Shown: in pieces, positions 24,118 through 35,189 of the stretch
Layout: each line of letters begins with the position of its first letter
How positions within the stretch are numbered: position 1 is the first letter of the stretch
Assembly (NCBI RefSeq): GCF_026786305.1
Contig: NZ_JAJAYI010000057.1
Span: 1-48,856 of the forward strand
DNA length: 48,856 bases
Direction: 5' to 3'
Origin: Cryobacterium sp.
GTDB lineage: Bacteria > Actinomycetota > Actinomycetes > Actinomycetales > Microbacteriaceae
Made by a program: the position numbers and the translations under genes
The notes under the pieces: generated by a model
Told to the model about the DNA's origin: nothing
Databases searched by the model: none
What the model saw: only the letters and a program-made list of their open reading frames with translations

Positions 24118-26349
24118 GTGATCGACCAGGAGCTTGTTCGGGAACAGAACTATGTCCGGGCGCTGTATGCGCGGCTGGACGCGCTGGCGGAAGAGGCCGA
24201 ATATCAGCTGATTGCGGTGCGCCGCCTCGACGTCGGCGGCAACCACCAGTCCCGCAGCGAACGCGACACCTTCGCTCGCCTCTATGAGGACCGCATCGTG
24301 CAACTGCGCGAAGTCGACGACCGGCTCGCCTTCGGTCGGCTCGAAACCGTGCCCGATGACTCCGGCGACTCGGTCTACCGTTATATCGGCCGGGTCGGCC
24401 TGCGCGATGAGGACCACAAGCCGCTGCTGCTGGACTGGCGGGTGCCCCAGGCGAGCGCCTTCTACCAGGCCACCGCCGCCACGCCGCTCGGTGCCCGGGC
24501 TCGCCGCCACCTGCTCTCCAAAGGGCGCAGCATCATCCGCATCGAAGACGAGATCCTCGACGCGTCCCTGCTTTCTGAACCGAATGCGATTAAGCACCAG
24601 GGCGAGGGCGCCCTGCTCGCAGCGCTCACGGCGCAACGCACGGGGCATATGTCCGACATCGTGTCAACCATTCAGGCGGAGCAGGACCGCATCATCCGCT
24701 CTGAGCTGGCCGGTGTTCTCGTCGTGCAGGGCGGCCCCGGCACCGGCAAAACCGCCGTGGCGCTGCACCGCGCCGCCTACCTCCTCTATACCCACCGGGA
24801 TCGGCTGCGGGACAGTGGCGTGCTCATCATCGGCCCGTCGCGCTCGTTTCTGCAGTACATCGAGGCGGTGCTGCCCTCTCTCGGTGAGACCGGCGTGGTG
24901 CTCGCTTCGGTCGGGCAGCTCTTTCCCGGCGTCGAAGCGACTCGAGAGGATGCCCCCGCGGTCGCGGCACTGAAGGGCCAGGCGTTCATGGCCGACGTGA
25001 TCAAGCGGGCCGTGCATTCCCGGCAGCGCACCCCGGCCGCCCCTAAGCAGCTGGTGGTCAACGGCGACCGCATCGTGTTGCAGCCCGAGCTCGTGTCGCA
25101 AGCGATCGCGCGCGCCCGCAGCACCGGTAAAACGCACAACGAGGCCCGGGTCACCTTCGTGAAGACCGCCATCAACGCGCTCTCCCGGGTCTGGCTCGAG
25201 CAGCTGCAGAAGCAGGGCCGGTCGATGGACGACACCGACCTGCCGATGCTGTGCGAAGACCTGCGCCTGGCCGACGATGTGCGGGTCGCGCTCAACACCG
25301 CCTGGCTGCCGCTTACTCCCGAGAAACTGTTGCAAGACCTGTACGCGCGGCCGCAGTGGTTGGCCGAGCTGACCCCGCGCTGGCGGTATGCCCAACGCAA
25401 GCTGCTGGCGCGCCCGCGGACGGCCGAGTTCACGATTGCCGACATTCCGCTGCTCGATGAGGCGGCCGAGCTGCTCGGGGAGTACAACGCGGTCGACCAG
25501 GCGAAGAAGCGCGCGCTCAAAGAACAGCGCAAACGCGATGTGGAGAACGCCGAAACGGCCATTGAAAACATGCAGGTGAAGGGCCTCGTCAACGCGAAAG
25601 ACCTCGCCGCAAGTTTCGCCGAACTCGACGAACGGTCCACGACCAGTGAGCGCGCCGCGAGGGACCGTAGCTGGACCTACGGCCACGTCGTCGTCGACGA
25701 AGCGCAGGAGCTGTCCCCGATGCAGTGGCGGCTGGTGTTGCGGCGCGGTCCGCGCCGATCGTTCACGATCGTCGGCGACATTGCGCAGGCGGCGAGCGCT
25801 GCAGCATCGGCTAGTTGGAAAGAGGCGTTGCAACCGGTCCTTGACGGCTCGCCCGAAGCCGGTCGCTGGCGCCTTGAAGAGCTCACCGTGAACTATCGCA
25901 CGCCGAGCCAGATCGCCACGGCGGCCGAGACGGTCGCGATGTCGCACCGCTTGCCGATCACGCGGTCCCGCACGGTGCGGTCGAGTGAATGGCCGGTCGA
26001 CACGGTAGCGGATGCCGCGGTGGCGGTTCGCCGCGACCGCGCGCTCGGAGTCGGCGGCACCCTCGCCGTGATCGTCGTCGACACCGGCCTCGACGACCTC
26101 GAAACCAGACTGCGCGCCGAATTCGGCGACCTGCTCGGTGTCGGAGCGCTCGGCCTCAGCCGCCAGATTGCCCTGCTCACGCCGCAGGACGCCAAGGGAC
26201 TCGAGTTTGACGCGGTCATCGTCGTTGACCCGACGGCCATTCTCGCGGCCTCCGAGCACGGCGCCGGGGCGCTCTATGTCGCCATGACCCGGGCCACGCA
26301 GCGGCTCTACTTGGTCGGAGACGCGCCGCTCGGGGACGCGCTGACCTGA
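24118..26349 (+). CDS. helD: HelD/HelR-like RNA polymerase recycling ATPase
   Basis: Superfamily 1 ATPase of 743 aa that binds RNA polymerase and strips nucleic acid from stalled complexes. The N-terminal arm is a coiled coil (QELVREQNYVRALYARLDAL...). Walker A GGPGTGKT is 205-212, and Walker B VVVDEAQE about 524-531, followed by GDIAQAA and late motifs VNYRTP and YVAMTRAT. The length and domain order, with inserts in the 1A domain (about 290-400), match the class II HelD of mycobacteria and HelR of Streptomyces, which can also protect RNA polymerase from rifamycins. GTG start fits AAGGGG. UvrD/Rep helicases are the alternative but lack the HelD-type N-terminal arm. Confidence 0.9.
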   Translation: MIDQELVREQNYVRALYARLDALAEEAEYQLIAVRRLDVGGNHQSRSERDTFARLYEDRIVQLREVDDRLAFGRLETVPDDSGDSVYRYIGRVGLRDEDHKPLLLDWRVPQASAFYQATAATPLGARARRHLLSKGRSIIRIEDEILDASLLSEPNAIKHQGEGALLAALTAQRTGHMSDIVSTIQAEQDRIIRSELAGVLVVQGGPGTGKTAVALHRAAYLLYTHRDRLRDSGVLIIGPSRSFLQYIEAVLPSLGETGVVLASVGQLFPGVEATREDAPAVAALKGQAFMADVIKRAVHSRQRTPAAPKQLVVNGDRIVLQPELVSQAIARARSTGKTHNEARVTFVKTAINALSRVWLEQLQKQGRSMDDTDLPMLCEDLRLADDVRVALNTAWLPLTPEKLLQDLYARPQWLAELTPRWRYAQRKLLARPRTAEFTIADIPLLDEAAELLGEYNAVDQAKKRALKEQRKRDVENAETAIENMQVKGLVNAKDLAASFAELDERSTTSERAARDRSWTYGHVVVDEAQELSPMQWRLVLRRGPRRSFTIVGDIAQAASAAASASWKEALQPVLDGSPEAGRWRLEELTVNYRTPSQIATAAETVAMSHRLPITRSRTVRSSEWPVDTVADAAVAVRRDRALGVGGTLAVIVVDTGLDDLETRLRAEFGDLLGVGALGLSRQIALLTPQDAKGLEFDAVIVVDPTAILAASEHGAGALYVAMTRATQRLYLVGDAPLGDALT

Positions 26350-26449
26350 CGCTTCGGGTCGGCGCGTACGGGCTGTTTTGCGTGACTGTGGAAACCTTCG
26401 CCGTCGCTCCGAATTGACTCTGGAAATGACTGCGCTATTGCGCGGGGAT

Positions 26450-26947
26450 TCAGCCGGGGTCGATGACCTCGTTCAATGTGCCGGTGGCAACATCGAAGAC
26501 GAAACCACGCACCGAATCCTTCAGCGGAATGAAGGGGCTCGCCTTGATGCGCCGAATGGACTGCGCGACATCGGCGGCCGGGTCGGTGAAGGCCTCGGCG
26601 GCCCACGGCGGGCGAATGCCGGTGTCGGCCACGATGGATTCCTTGAAGACATCGTCGGTGAAGGTGAGCATGCCGCAGTCGGTGTGGTGGATCAGGATGA
26701 TCTCGGTCGTGCCGAGTAGACGTTGGCTGATCGCGAGCGATCGGATCTCATCTTCGGTGATGACGCCGCCGGCGTTTCGAATCACGTGGGATTCCCCCTC
26801 GCCGAGACCGAGCACCCGGTAGACGTCGAGCCGGGCATCCATGCAGGCGACGACCGCGAGATGCTTCGACGGCGGAAGCGACAGCGGGCCGTGAAAGGTC
26901 GCCGCGTAGACGGCATTGTTCTTCAGAAGCTCATCGGTGACAGACAT
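26450..26947 (-). CDS. Beta-class carbonic anhydrase
   Basis: Zinc enzyme of 165 aa interconverting CO2 and bicarbonate in the cytosol. Zinc ligands and the catalytic dyad are visible: Cys35-Met-Asp37-Ala-Arg39 (VVACMDARL) and His88-x2-Cys91 (HHTDCGM). HVIRNAGGVITEDEIRSL is the family signature, and the short size fits the type III/mycobacterial Rv1284-like subgroup. AAGG precedes ATG 26947. It converges on helD across 100 bases in which I see no clear terminator. Confidence 0.92.
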   Translation of the reverse strand: MSVTDELLKNNAVYAATFHGPLSLPPSKHLAVVACMDARLDVYRVLGLGEGESHVIRNAGGVITEDEIRSLAISQRLLGTTEIILIHHTDCGMLTFTDDVFKESIVADTGIRPPWAAEAFTDPAADVAQSIRRIKASPFIPLKDSVRGFVFDVATGTLNEVIDPG

Positions 26948-27192
26948 TGTTTACCTTGGGTCGATTGGTCAGGGAACCTGCATGCAGCCAGCGTGCCACG
27001 ACTTACTCCTGCTATCCAGGGTTGCGTCATCCGTTGTCACATTCGTCCCTGGCTGCCGCCGGGGCCTGAACAGGGAATCCGTCGGTTGCCGTGTCCCGGC
27101 CACAGTGCAGTGCGGCGCGCGAACGCTGGCCCTCCGGATCCCCAAAATAGCCGGGGGCGACAGAGTTCCCCGGAGTGCGCACCCCGGTCGGC

Positions 27193-27198
27193 TAGCGT
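27193..27198 (+). promoter_or_regulatory. -10 box of the S9 peptidase gene
   Basis: TAGCGT is followed by GGAACC and ATG 27205. The six-base gap suggests a leaderless message; GGAACC is too close to act as a ribosome-binding site. Confidence 0.4.
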
Positions 27199-27204
27199 GG
27201 AACC

Positions 27205-29343
27205 ATGACATCGGAGTCGCACCCCACACCCTTTTCCAGCCTCGACGACTACATCGCGCTGCCCCGCGTAGAAAATCTCGCGCTCTCGCCCGACGCTCGA
27301 CGGGTTGTGCTCACCGTCGCCACCCTCACCCGGGATCGCACCACGTATGAGCGGGCACTCTGGTCGGTGGCCGCCGACGGTACGGGCGTTCCGACCCGCC
27401 TGACCCGGTCGGCGATGGGCGAATCCAAAGCGGCCTTCACGGCCGCCGGCGACGTTCTGTTCGTGTCGTCCCGTCCCGACGCCGCTGCCGGCAGGGGCGT
27501 CGACAAGGGCGCTGACAAGGACGCCGAAGTCGCCCAACTCTGGCTGCTTCCCGCCGCCGGCGGCGAGGCTCGCGCGATCACTCGCCTCAGTGGGGGAGTA
27601 TCCGGCATCGCCGCGGTGGCCGCCGCCGCCAACTCGCTCGTGATCAGCGCCGATCTGCTGCCGAGCGCCGCCGACCTCGAAGCGGAAGGCTCGGTCCGCA
27701 AGGAGCGCGCCGACAAGAAAGTCGCGGCCATTCTGCACGAGAGCTACCCGGTGCGTTTCTGGGACCACGACCTCGGCCCGGCCGAGCCGCACCTGCTGGC
27801 ACTCGACCTCGCCGACCTGCACGACACGATTGCCGACCGGAGGGCCGAATCTACTGCCCCATCCACAACGGATACCCCCGCTCCCTACCCCGCCGATCTC
27901 CCGCGTCCCCGAGACCTCACGCCGACGCCCGGCCGCACCATGGATACGGCCGGGCAGGCCTTGACTCCCGACGGATCCACGCTGATCGCCGCGCTGCGGG
28001 TCGCCGAGCAACGGTCCGGCCGCTACGTTCTGGTGTCGATCGATGTCATGACCGGCAGGCAGACCATCCTGTTCGACGAATCGAAGGTCGACTTCGAGTC
28101 GCCGGCGGTGAGCCTCGACGGCCGACAGATCGCCTTCGTGCGCTCCTTCGTCAGTACCCCGGAGGGTCCGGCCGACCAGGAAATCTGGGTCGCCGACCTC
28201 GACGGCGGCCACCCGCGTCGTCTTGCCGCCGATTGGGACCGCTGGCCGTCGAGCCTGGTCTTCGACTCCCCGCGCGCTGGCGGCACGAACGCGCTCATCG
28301 TCACCGCCGACCACGACGGCCGCGGGCCGATCTTTCGTGTGCCACTCGACGGCGGGGCCCCCGAACAGCTCACCACCGACGACTTCAGTTACACCAACGT
28401 CTGTGTCGACGCCCTAACCGGTGACCTCGTGGCGTTGCGCTCCTCCTGGATCGCGCCGGCGCATCCGGTGCGCATCAGTCACACCGGCTCGAGCGTGACA
28501 ACCCCGCTCGCCTCGCCGGCCGCGCTGCCCGATGTTCCCGGCACGATCACGGAGGTCGAGACCCGGGCCGAGGACGGAGCGCGGGTGCGTGCCTGGCTGC
28601 TGCTGCCTGCGGGAGCCTCGGCAGAGCATCCGGCCCCGTTGTTGCTGTGGATTCACGGCGGCCCGCTGAACAGCTGGAACGCCTGGAGCTGGCGGTGGAG
28701 CCCGCTGCTCGCCGTGGCCCGCGGCTACGCGGTGCTGCTGCCCGACCCCGCGCTGTCGACCGGCTACGGCCTTGATTTCATCGCGCGCGGCTGGAACGCC
28801 TGGGGGGCCAAACCGTACACCGACCTGCTCACGATCACCGATGCCGCCGAAGCCCGCCCCGAGATCGACGAGACCCGTTCCGCGGCGATGGGCGGATCCT
28901 TCGGCGGCTACATGGCCAACTGGGTCGCCGGGCACACCGACCGGTTCCGCGCCATCGTCAGCCACGCGAGCCTGTGGTCGCTCGACCAGTTCAACGGAAC
29001 GACCGACAACTCCCACTACTGGCAGAGCATTTTCTCGAAACAGGGCATGATCGACAATTCGCCGCACCAGGCAGTGCGCAACATCGTCACGCCGATGCTC
29101 GTCATTCACGGTGACCACGACTACCGGGTGCCGATCGGTGAGAGCCTGCGACTGTGGTCGGAGCTCGCTGAACACCACGCCACTGCCGACGGAAGCACCC
29201 AGCACAAGTTCCTCTTCTTTCCCGATGAGAACCACTGGATACTCAAGCCGCAGCACGCGGTGCTCTGGTACCAGACCGTGTTCGCTTTTCTCGACCAGCA
29301 CGTGCACGGCACCGACTGGAAGCGGCCGCGCCTGCTCGGCTGA
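27205..29343 (+). CDS. S9-family prolyl oligopeptidase / acylaminoacyl-peptidase
   Basis: Serine peptidase of 712 aa with no signal peptide. Residues about 20-440 form a beta-propeller of WD-like repeats (ENLALSPDARRVVLTVA, AVSLDGRQIAFVRS). The C-terminal alpha/beta hydrolase domain carries Ser565 in GGSFGGY, Asp639 in GDHDYRVP and His677 in DENHWIL, plus the oxyanion region WIHGGPLNSWNAW. It probably trims short or acylated peptides. A Pro/Thr-rich insert lies near residues 210-240. It stands 65 bases upstream of the jet operon, which has its own promoter, so a functional link is doubtful. Confidence 0.92.
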   Translation: MTSESHPTPFSSLDDYIALPRVENLALSPDARRVVLTVATLTRDRTTYERALWSVAADGTGVPTRLTRSAMGESKAAFTAAGDVLFVSSRPDAAAGRGVDKGADKDAEVAQLWLLPAAGGEARAITRLSGGVSGIAAVAAAANSLVISADLLPSAADLEAEGSVRKERADKKVAAILHESYPVRFWDHDLGPAEPHLLALDLADLHDTIADRRAESTAPSTTDTPAPYPADLPRPRDLTPTPGRTMDTAGQALTPDGSTLIAALRVAEQRSGRYVLVSIDVMTGRQTILFDESKVDFESPAVSLDGRQIAFVRSFVSTPEGPADQEIWVADLDGGHPRRLAADWDRWPSSLVFDSPRAGGTNALIVTADHDGRGPIFRVPLDGGAPEQLTTDDFSYTNVCVDALTGDLVALRSSWIAPAHPVRISHTGSSVTTPLASPAALPDVPGTITEVETRAEDGARVRAWLLLPAGASAEHPAPLLLWIHGGPLNSWNAWSWRWSPLLAVARGYAVLLPDPALSTGYGLDFIARGWNAWGAKPYTDLLTITDAAEARPEIDETRSAAMGGSFGGYMANWVAGHTDRFRAIVSHASLWSLDQFNGTTDNSHYWQSIFSKQGMIDNSPHQAVRNIVTPMLVIHGDHDYRVPIGESLRLWSELAEHHATADGSTQHKFLFFPDENHWILKPQHAVLWYQTVFAFLDQHVHGTDWKRPRLLG

Positions 29344-29378
29344 GCGCGCTCGGGTCACGGGCGGCCCGCGCAGTCCGT

Positions 29379-29384
29379 TAAAGT
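29379..29384 (+). promoter_or_regulatory. Promoter -10 of the jetABC operon
   Basis: TAAAGT lies 24 bases before GTG 29409, after the stop of the S9 peptidase. A leader of about 18 bases would contain GAGAGGA as ribosome-binding site. This suggests jetABC is transcribed on its own. Confidence 0.45.
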
Positions 29385-29408
29385 GGAGAGCTGGAGAGGA
29401 ACCAGCGA

Positions 29409-30920
29409 GTGAGTGATATTGCGGGCGAATTGGCGTGGGTGCGCGAAGCCTTCGACAAACCCACCCTGCGCCTGCTCGACCGCAAATGGGCGCCGTTCGT
29501 GCTCGCGGTGTTCAAGAGCTCGTTCAGCCGGGACCGCCGCAGTGTTCCCTGCGAATTGCTGCACACCCAAGTGGATGCCTACCTCGCCGACCTGCGCAGC
29601 ACCGGCATCGACGCCCCCGAGAAAACCGGCCGGGCCCTCTGCGTGCAGTGGATGAACGATCTCTGGCTGTACCGGGAGATTCGCGACGCTGGCGACGGCA
29701 ACGAGGAGCACTACTCGCTCACCAGCCACGCGCTCGAAGCGCTGCTGCTCGTCGACGGTCTCGCCCGCGATCGGGCGCTGATCAGCGAATCCCGGCTCAG
29801 TACGATCGTCGACACCGTGCGCCACCGGGCGACCGAAGCCAACCCCGATCGTGAGGAGCGGGTGCGCCGCCTCAACCAGCAGATAAGCGAGCTGACCAGT
29901 GAACGAGACCGGCTCGCCGGTGGGGGCGACATCGAACCCGCCTCGAACGAGCAGATGCACGAGGGCTACGCGAACCTCACCGACCTCATCCAGCAGCTGC
30001 CGAGCGACTTCAAACGGGTCGAAGAGTCGGTCGCGGCCATGCACCGGCAGATCATCAACGACTTTCGCGGCGAGGAACGCCCGATCAGCGAGGTTCTCGA
30101 CGATTACCTGGCCAAAACGGATGCCCTCATGTCGTCGACCGCAGAGGGTCGCGCCTTCGAGGGGGCGTTCACCCTGCTGCGAAACGACGCGCTCATGCAG
30201 GGGCTGAAGGCCGACCTGGAGACGATTCTGCTGCATCCGTTCGCCCTCGAACTGAGCCTGAACGAACGCCGGAGCTTTATGAGCACGGTGACCCTGCTGC
30301 GCAAGGGTATCGACGACGTGCTCACCCAGCGCAAGGGGCTCACGACCACCCTGCGCGAGCACATCGTCAACCACGACGTCGTGAAAGACCGCGAGTTGGA
30401 GCGGGTACTACGCGACGTCAACCGCGAACTCGCGACTTGGATGCAGACCGCAAGGCCCCGCTCCACGGTTACCGCCGAGCTCATGCCCGGCACCCTCGAG
30501 GTGGAACATCTGCGCGAGCGCTTTTACGACCCGGTCGCTCACACGGGGCCGCCCGCGCTGGCCGACGTCTCCGGCGCCGCACCGGCAGCCCCGAGCCTCG
30601 GCGACCTGCGCCAACAGGGTGGGCCGCTGCTCGAAGAGCTGCGCGACGCCCTCGTGGCGGCTTTCGGGGCGGGGGAGGCGGCATCCGTTGGCGTCGCGTT
30701 CAATGGTTTCGACGCGAGCCTGCGCCGGCCGGTGGAGATTCTCGGCCTCCTGCAGCTCGCCGCCCAGCTGAGCACACCGATCGGCCCGATTGGTCTGGAA
30801 AGCTTCACAACGGTGCGACCGGATGGCTCGGTGCGGCTTTTCGACGTGCCGCGCCGCATTCTGACCGACGACGACACGGCGGCCCTGGCCGCCCAGGATT
30901 TGGGTTCCCAGCATGATTGA
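29409..30920 (+). CDS. jetA: JetA, DUF3375 kleisin-like subunit of Wadjet/MksF
   Basis: Kleisin subunit of 503 aa (MukF/MksF analogue) that bridges the SMC heads. Family blocks are [20 protein letters not shown], the winged-helix N-terminus with [17 protein letters not shown], and [21 protein letters not shown] long central coiled coil follows ([37 protein letters not shown]), and the C-terminal lobe ends [17 protein letters not shown] 29409 follows GAGAGGA by 8 bases. The end overlaps jetB by 8 bases, so the two are translationally coupled. The DUF3375/DUF4194/SMC trio is diagnostic of type I Wadjet. Confidence 0.9.
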   Translation: MSDIAGELAWVREAFDKPTLRLLDRKWAPFVLAVFKSSFSRDRRSVPCELLHTQVDAYLADLRSTGIDAPEKTGRALCVQWMNDLWLYREIRDAGDGNEEHYSLTSHALEALLLVDGLARDRALISESRLSTIVDTVRHRATEANPDREERVRRLNQQISELTSERDRLAGGGDIEPASNEQMHEGYANLTDLIQQLPSDFKRVEESVAAMHRQIINDFRGEERPISEVLDDYLAKTDALMSSTAEGRAFEGAFTLLRNDALMQGLKADLETILLHPFALELSLNERRSFMSTVTLLRKGIDDVLTQRKGLTTTLREHIVNHDVVKDRELERVLRDVNRELATWMQTARPRSTVTAELMPGTLEVEHLRERFYDPVAHTGPPALADVSGAAPAAPSLGDLRQQGGPLLEELRDALVAAFGAGEAASVGVAFNGFDASLRRPVEILGLLQLAAQLSTPIGPIGLESFTTVRPDGSVRLFDVPRRILTDDDTAALAAQDLGSQHD

Positions 30921-31596
30921 CGACGTGACCGACGACCTCCCCGCCGACGATACGGCTATCGACAGCGACCCGGCAAGCCTCTCGCTGTTCGAGGGCGATG
31001 AGGGCGGGCTCAGCGTGGAGCAGCGTCGCACCCTCGTGCTGCTGCTGAAGCACCGCTATATCTCGGCGGCCCTGCAGCCGGCGGAATGGCGGACCCTGCT
31101 CACGTCGCAGGGCCTGCTCAAATCGCGCCTCAACGATGTCTTTCTCGACCTGCACGTTGACCTGCACTACGAGGTCGCCTTCAAAAGGCAGGCCCTCGCC
31201 GAGGGCGGCGAACGGTTTCCCACGCTGCTGCACGACGTCGCCTACACCCGCGAAGAGACCATTCTGCTGGTGCTGCTGCGCCAACGCTTTCGCAGCGAAC
31301 GGGCCAATGGACAGGACATCGTGCTCGTCGATCGCGACAATCTGGTCGAGAACGTCGCGCACTTTCGTCCGGAGCACGCCACCGACCTCTCCGGCGACGC
31401 TCGCAAGGCGGCGGCCGCCGTCGACAGCCTCGCCAAGGCGCGGGTGCTTCTCAAAACCAGCGACCCCGACCGCTTTCGCATCTCGGCGGTGATCGAGGTG
31501 ATGTTATCGGTCGAACGCCTCGGCGAACTGCTCGACTGGCTGCGCGAAGAAAACAGTGAACCGCTCGCCGCCTCGCACCTGGAGCCCCTCGTATGA
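30913..31596 (+). CDS. jetB: JetB, DUF4194 KITE-like subunit of Wadjet/MksE
   Basis: Subunit of 227 aa, the MukE/MksE equivalent, built of winged helices that bind the JetA kleisin. Visible blocks: [57 protein letters not shown] and [17 protein letters not shown]. The acidic N-terminus (about 1-30) looks disordered. It overlaps jetA by 8 bases and jetC by 4 (ATGA). Length is normal for the family. Confidence 0.9.
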   Translation: MIDDVTDDLPADDTAIDSDPASLSLFEGDEGGLSVEQRRTLVLLLKHRYISAALQPAEWRTLLTSQGLLKSRLNDVFLDLHVDLHYEVAFKRQALAEGGERFPTLLHDVAYTREETILLVLLRQRFRSERANGQDIVLVDRDNLVENVAHFRPEHATDLSGDARKAAAAVDSLAKARVLLKTSDPDRFRISAVIEVMLSVERLGELLDWLREENSEPLAASHLEPLV

Positions 31597-34500
31597 AAGA
31601 TTCCCCGCTGTTCTACATCGACGGCGCCACCGAGGGGACCACCCAGTGGCGCGCCGAATCGATGCAGCTGGTCAACTGGGGCGGTTTTCACGGCCACCAC
31701 GAGATCAACTTTGCCGCGGCGGCCACGCTCGTCTCCGGCGCGTCGGGCACCGGCAAGAGCAGCCTGCTCGACGCCTACCTCGCATTGATGATGCCCTCCG
31801 ACACCCCGTTCAACGGCGCCTCGAACGACGCCGGCTCCGGCCGGGCCCGCAGCGTCGACCAGCGCAACCTGATGACCTACCTGCGCGGCAAGACCGACGC
31901 CAACCGGGAGGCCGGCACCGGGGAATTGACCGATCAGGTTCTGCGCGGCGCGCACGAGGCCACCTGGGGCGCCATCGCCATGACCTTCATCGACGACAAC
32001 CAGCGCCGGTTCACCGTGCTGCGGGCCTACTTCGTGCCGCGCGGCGCCCACAGGTTCGTCGACGTCAGCATGAAAATGGCCACGACCGACGGGTGCCTTG
32101 ACCTGCGCGACCTCGCCTCCTGTGCTGACAGCCGGTTCGACAAGCGCGCTCTCAAAGCCCGCTTCGTCGATCTCGATGTGTTCGACACCTACGCGGCGTT
32201 CGCCCAAACGCTGTACACCCGCCTTGGGATCGGCGCCAACGGCGAGGGCGGCAAGGCCCTGCGACTGCTGGCCCGCATCCAGGCCGGCCAGCAGGTGAAA
32301 ACGGTCGACGGACTGTACAAGTCCATGGTCCTCGAAGAACCCGCCACCTTCGCCGCCGCCGACAAAGCGGTCGACCACTTCGAAGACCTCGAACGCTCCT
32401 ACGGCGCCATGGTCACCGAGGCGCAGAAGGCCCAGGTGCTTGAACGCCTGCCCGATCTGAACGAGGCGTACGAGACCGCGACCGCCACGGCCGACCTGGT
32501 CGACACCTTCGGGGTGCACCGGACCGGGGACACCCCGTTCGTGCTCTGGCAGCTGGGCACCGAGCAAGCCCTGCTCGAGCGCGCCGACGACACGAACCGG
32601 GCCGCCCGCCGTGCCAACCAGACCGCTGTGACGCAGGCGCGCGACGAGGAAACCGCCCTGAGAATCCGCGTCGCCCAGCTGCAACAGCAGCAGCGCAACA
32701 ACGGCGGTGACGTGCTCGAACGGCTGCACAACGAACTCGTCCAGCTCGGCGACCAGCACGACGATGTGGCTCGTGAGCGCGCAAACTTCGACAGTCGGGT
32801 GCAGACTCTGGCCGCGCCGATCGATTCCGCCGCGTCCTTTTCGGCCGCCCAGCGCGACGCTGATCGCTTTGCAGCCGGGTTCGACGCCGCCGAGATAGCC
32901 CTGGAGGGGACCCGCTCGGCACTGCAGCGTGAGTCGTACCCGGTGGAGGAGAGCATCCGCTCACTCAAACAGGAACGCGCGTTCCTGACCGGGCGCGAGA
33001 GTCTGGTGCCGCAGCCCCTGCACAATGCCCGGCTGCTGATCGCCGAGGCCGCGGGAATTCCGGCCGAAGAATTGCCGTTCGTGGCCGAACTCATCGACCT
33101 CGCCGCCGGTGAAGAACGCTGGAGGCAGGCCGCCGAGGTGACTCTCTCGTCGGTCGTGCGGGTTCTGCTCGTCGACCAGACCAGGCTCGCCCACCTGAGC
33201 GCGGCGATCGACCCGTTACAACTGCCCGTGCGCATTCACTTTGAAGGTGTGGCGCTCCAATTGCACCAGGACCTGGCCGGTGACCCCCACTACGTGTCGG
33301 GCAAGCTCGACGTGAAGAACTCGCCGTTCAGCAGCTGGGTGCAGGCACGCCTCAGGGCCTCAAACCTCGACGCGCTGTGCGTGGCTACCCCGTCCGAGCT
33401 GGTGGGTGACGGTGCACGGGTGACGCCGAGCGGGCAGACCCGTAATGGTTCCCGCGGCGCTCACGGTTGGAACTCCGGCCAGAAGTCGATCATTGGGTTT
33501 TCCAGCAGCGCTCGGCTCGGTGACATCACGGCGGAGCTGGCCGTGCAGGGGCGGGTGGCCGACGCGATCGCGGGGCGGGCATCCGCTATCGCAGACAGCC
33601 TCACCCAGCTGCGCGAGAAACAGGCCGTTCACCAGCACATTCTTGACACGGACTGGTCGACCATCGACGTCGCCGCGACCGTGACGCGCATTCTGGAGAA
33701 GAAATCCGAGCAAGAACGGATGCTGGCCGGCAGCGACATTCTGCGCGCCCTCAGCGACGAGGAGGGCCGGCTCACCCTCGAACTCGACGCAGCGCAAAGG
33801 CTCAGGCACACCGCCGACCAGACCGGTGCCGTGCTCGCCGAGGAGCAGGGCAGCATCGTCGACGCGCAAGACACGGTGAATACTCGGCTTGACCAGATCG
33901 AACGGGGTGAGGGTCTGACCCTGTCGGAGGAGCATGTTGCACACCTCTCCGAGCAGTTCGCGCTCGTCACCGACCAGAACGACCTCGCCGGCTTCGCCGG
34001 AGGCTTGAAACGCCTGCGCGAGCGTCTGATCGCCCGGTCGGCGCAGGATCGCGACAGCGCCGCCCGCGATCGCGCCACCATGATCGGCATCTTCGAGACC
34101 TACCAGGGACGCTGGCCCGACCCCAACATCGGCGTCGGGCTCGAGTCGGTCACGAGCTACACCGACATTCTCGACGCAATCCGCACCCTCGGCCTCTCCG
34201 AGCGGCGTCAGGAATGGAAACGTCGGCTATCGGCGTGGAGTGGGCAAGACCTCGTGCCGCTGACCGGCGCGTTCAACACGGCGATCGAAGAAATCGAAGA
34301 CCGACTGCGGCCGATCAACGAGATTCTCGCGACCTTGCCGTTCGGCGCGACCCGCGACCGCCTGCAGATTGCCCTGCGCCGCCTGCACCGCGACGACGCG
34401 ACGGCGTTTCGCAAAGAGCTCAAGGTGCTCTCCTCGGGTGCAACGGAGCACTTCAGTGATGACGAAACCGAAGACCGCTTCACCCGGCTGCAGCAGTTCA

Positions 34501-34979
34501 TGAGCCTGATCCGCCGGCCCGACGGCACCAACAAATCGCAGCGCGACCTACTGCTCGACGTACGAGCGCACGTCGAGATCACCGCCGTGCGCGTCACGCA
34601 GGAGGGCGTCGAAGTCAGTACGTACTCCTCGCTCGGCGGCAAAAGCGGTGGCGAGTCGCAGGAACTCGTGGCCTTCGTCGTCGGTGCCGCCCTGCGTTTT
34701 CAGCTCGGCGACGAAAGCCGCACACGGCCGCGCTTCGCCCCGGTCTTCCTCGACGAGGGCTTCGTGAAATCCGACGCGGAGTTCGCCGGCCGGGCGGTCG
34801 CCGCGTGGAGGGGCCTCGGCTTTCAGCTCGTCGTTGGCGCCCCGCTCGACAAGGTCACCGCCCTCGAACCGAACATGCAGCTCGTGCTGTCGATCACCAA
34901 GAACATCGCCACCGGCTACTCCTACATCACGCCGTTAGCGTCTCCGGAGGCCGGCGCTACTGCGGAATCAGCCGCCTAG
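31593..34979 (+). CDS. jetC: JetC, SMC-like ATPase of Wadjet/MksB
   Basis: SMC-family ATPase of 1128 aa that extrudes DNA loops with JetA and JetB. Walker A is GASGTGKSS (49-57). The C-terminal head has the signature [19 protein letters not shown] (about 1015-1032) and Walker [15 protein letters not shown] (about 1047-1060). Two coiled-coil arms flank a hinge around residues 480-620. All ATPase motifs are intact, and the length is normal, so it is probably functional. ATG 31593 overlaps the jetB stop. The expected fourth gene, jetD (DUF3322/DUF2220 Toprim nuclease), does not follow. Confidence 0.93.
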   Translation: MKDSPLFYIDGATEGTTQWRAESMQLVNWGGFHGHHEINFAAAATLVSGASGTGKSSLLDAYLALMMPSDTPFNGASNDAGSGRARSVDQRNLMTYLRGKTDANREAGTGELTDQVLRGAHEATWGAIAMTFIDDNQRRFTVLRAYFVPRGAHRFVDVSMKMATTDGCLDLRDLASCADSRFDKRALKARFVDLDVFDTYAAFAQTLYTRLGIGANGEGGKALRLLARIQAGQQVKTVDGLYKSMVLEEPATFAAADKAVDHFEDLERSYGAMVTEAQKAQVLERLPDLNEAYETATATADLVDTFGVHRTGDTPFVLWQLGTEQALLERADDTNRAARRANQTAVTQARDEETALRIRVAQLQQQQRNNGGDVLERLHNELVQLGDQHDDVARERANFDSRVQTLAAPIDSAASFSAAQRDADRFAAGFDAAEIALEGTRSALQRESYPVEESIRSLKQERAFLTGRESLVPQPLHNARLLIAEAAGIPAEELPFVAELIDLAAGEERWRQAAEVTLSSVVRVLLVDQTRLAHLSAAIDPLQLPVRIHFEGVALQLHQDLAGDPHYVSGKLDVKNSPFSSWVQARLRASNLDALCVATPSELVGDGARVTPSGQTRNGSRGAHGWNSGQKSIIGFSSSARLGDITAELAVQGRVADAIAGRASAIADSLTQLREKQAVHQHILDTDWSTIDVAATVTRILEKKSEQERMLAGSDILRALSDEEGRLTLELDAAQRLRHTADQTGAVLAEEQGSIVDAQDTVNTRLDQIERGEGLTLSEEHVAHLSEQFALVTDQNDLAGFAGGLKRLRERLIARSAQDRDSAARDRATMIGIFETYQGRWPDPNIGVGLESVTSYTDILDAIRTLGLSERRQEWKRRLSAWSGQDLVPLTGAFNTAIEEIEDRLRPINEILATLPFGATRDRLQIALRRLHRDDATAFRKELKVLSSGATEHFSDDETEDRFTRLQQFMSLIRRPDGTNKSQRDLLLDVRAHVEITAVRVTQEGVEVSTYSSLGGKSGGESQELVAFVVGAALRFQLGDESRTRPRFAPVFLDEGFVKSDAEFAGRAVAAWRGLGFQLVVGAPLDKVTALEPNMQLVLSITKNIATGYSYITPLASPEAGATAESAA

Positions 34980-35004
34980 TTCACCGAAACGGATGCCGCG
35001 CGGT

Positions 35005-35189
35005 CACTCAGCGAGCGTGCGGTACCGCGGGGACACCACCCCATCGCCGAACCGGCACCGGTCGACCAGGTGTAGACGTACCCCGCTCGACTCTTCCAGG
35101 GCATTGGCGAAGGCGTGCACCTCGTCGGTGAGATAGTCGTCGAGCGGCGTGATTCCGGTTCAGATCAGCTGGTCCGTATCAAAAACCAT
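35005..35189 (-). pseudogene. Unrecognised broken gene in the jetD position
   Basis: The 364 bases between jetC and the next gene hold no intact gene. On the minus strand ATG 35189 reads MVFDTDQLI, then TGA (35160-35162), then TGITPLDDYLTDEVHAFANA and LEESSGVRLHLVDRCRFGDG. In another frame the end reads VVSPRYRTLAE and stops at 35005. GC3 bias is high. At least one nonsense codon and one frameshift are needed to explain it, so it is a probable remnant. It runs opposite to jetABC and does not resemble JetD. Confidence 0.3.

Noticed and set aside
24664..26259. 531-codon frame antisense to helD
   Set aside because: It lies fully inside helD, has no recognisable domain and no plausible start signal.
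31242..32759. 505-codon Val/Gly-rich frame antisense to jetB/jetC
   Set aside because: Shadow of the jet genes; composition follows the reversed codon bias of the plus strand.
35160..35162. TGA as a selenocysteine codon
   Set aside because: No SECIS-like hairpin was evident, the frame is further broken downstream, and decay is the simpler reading.
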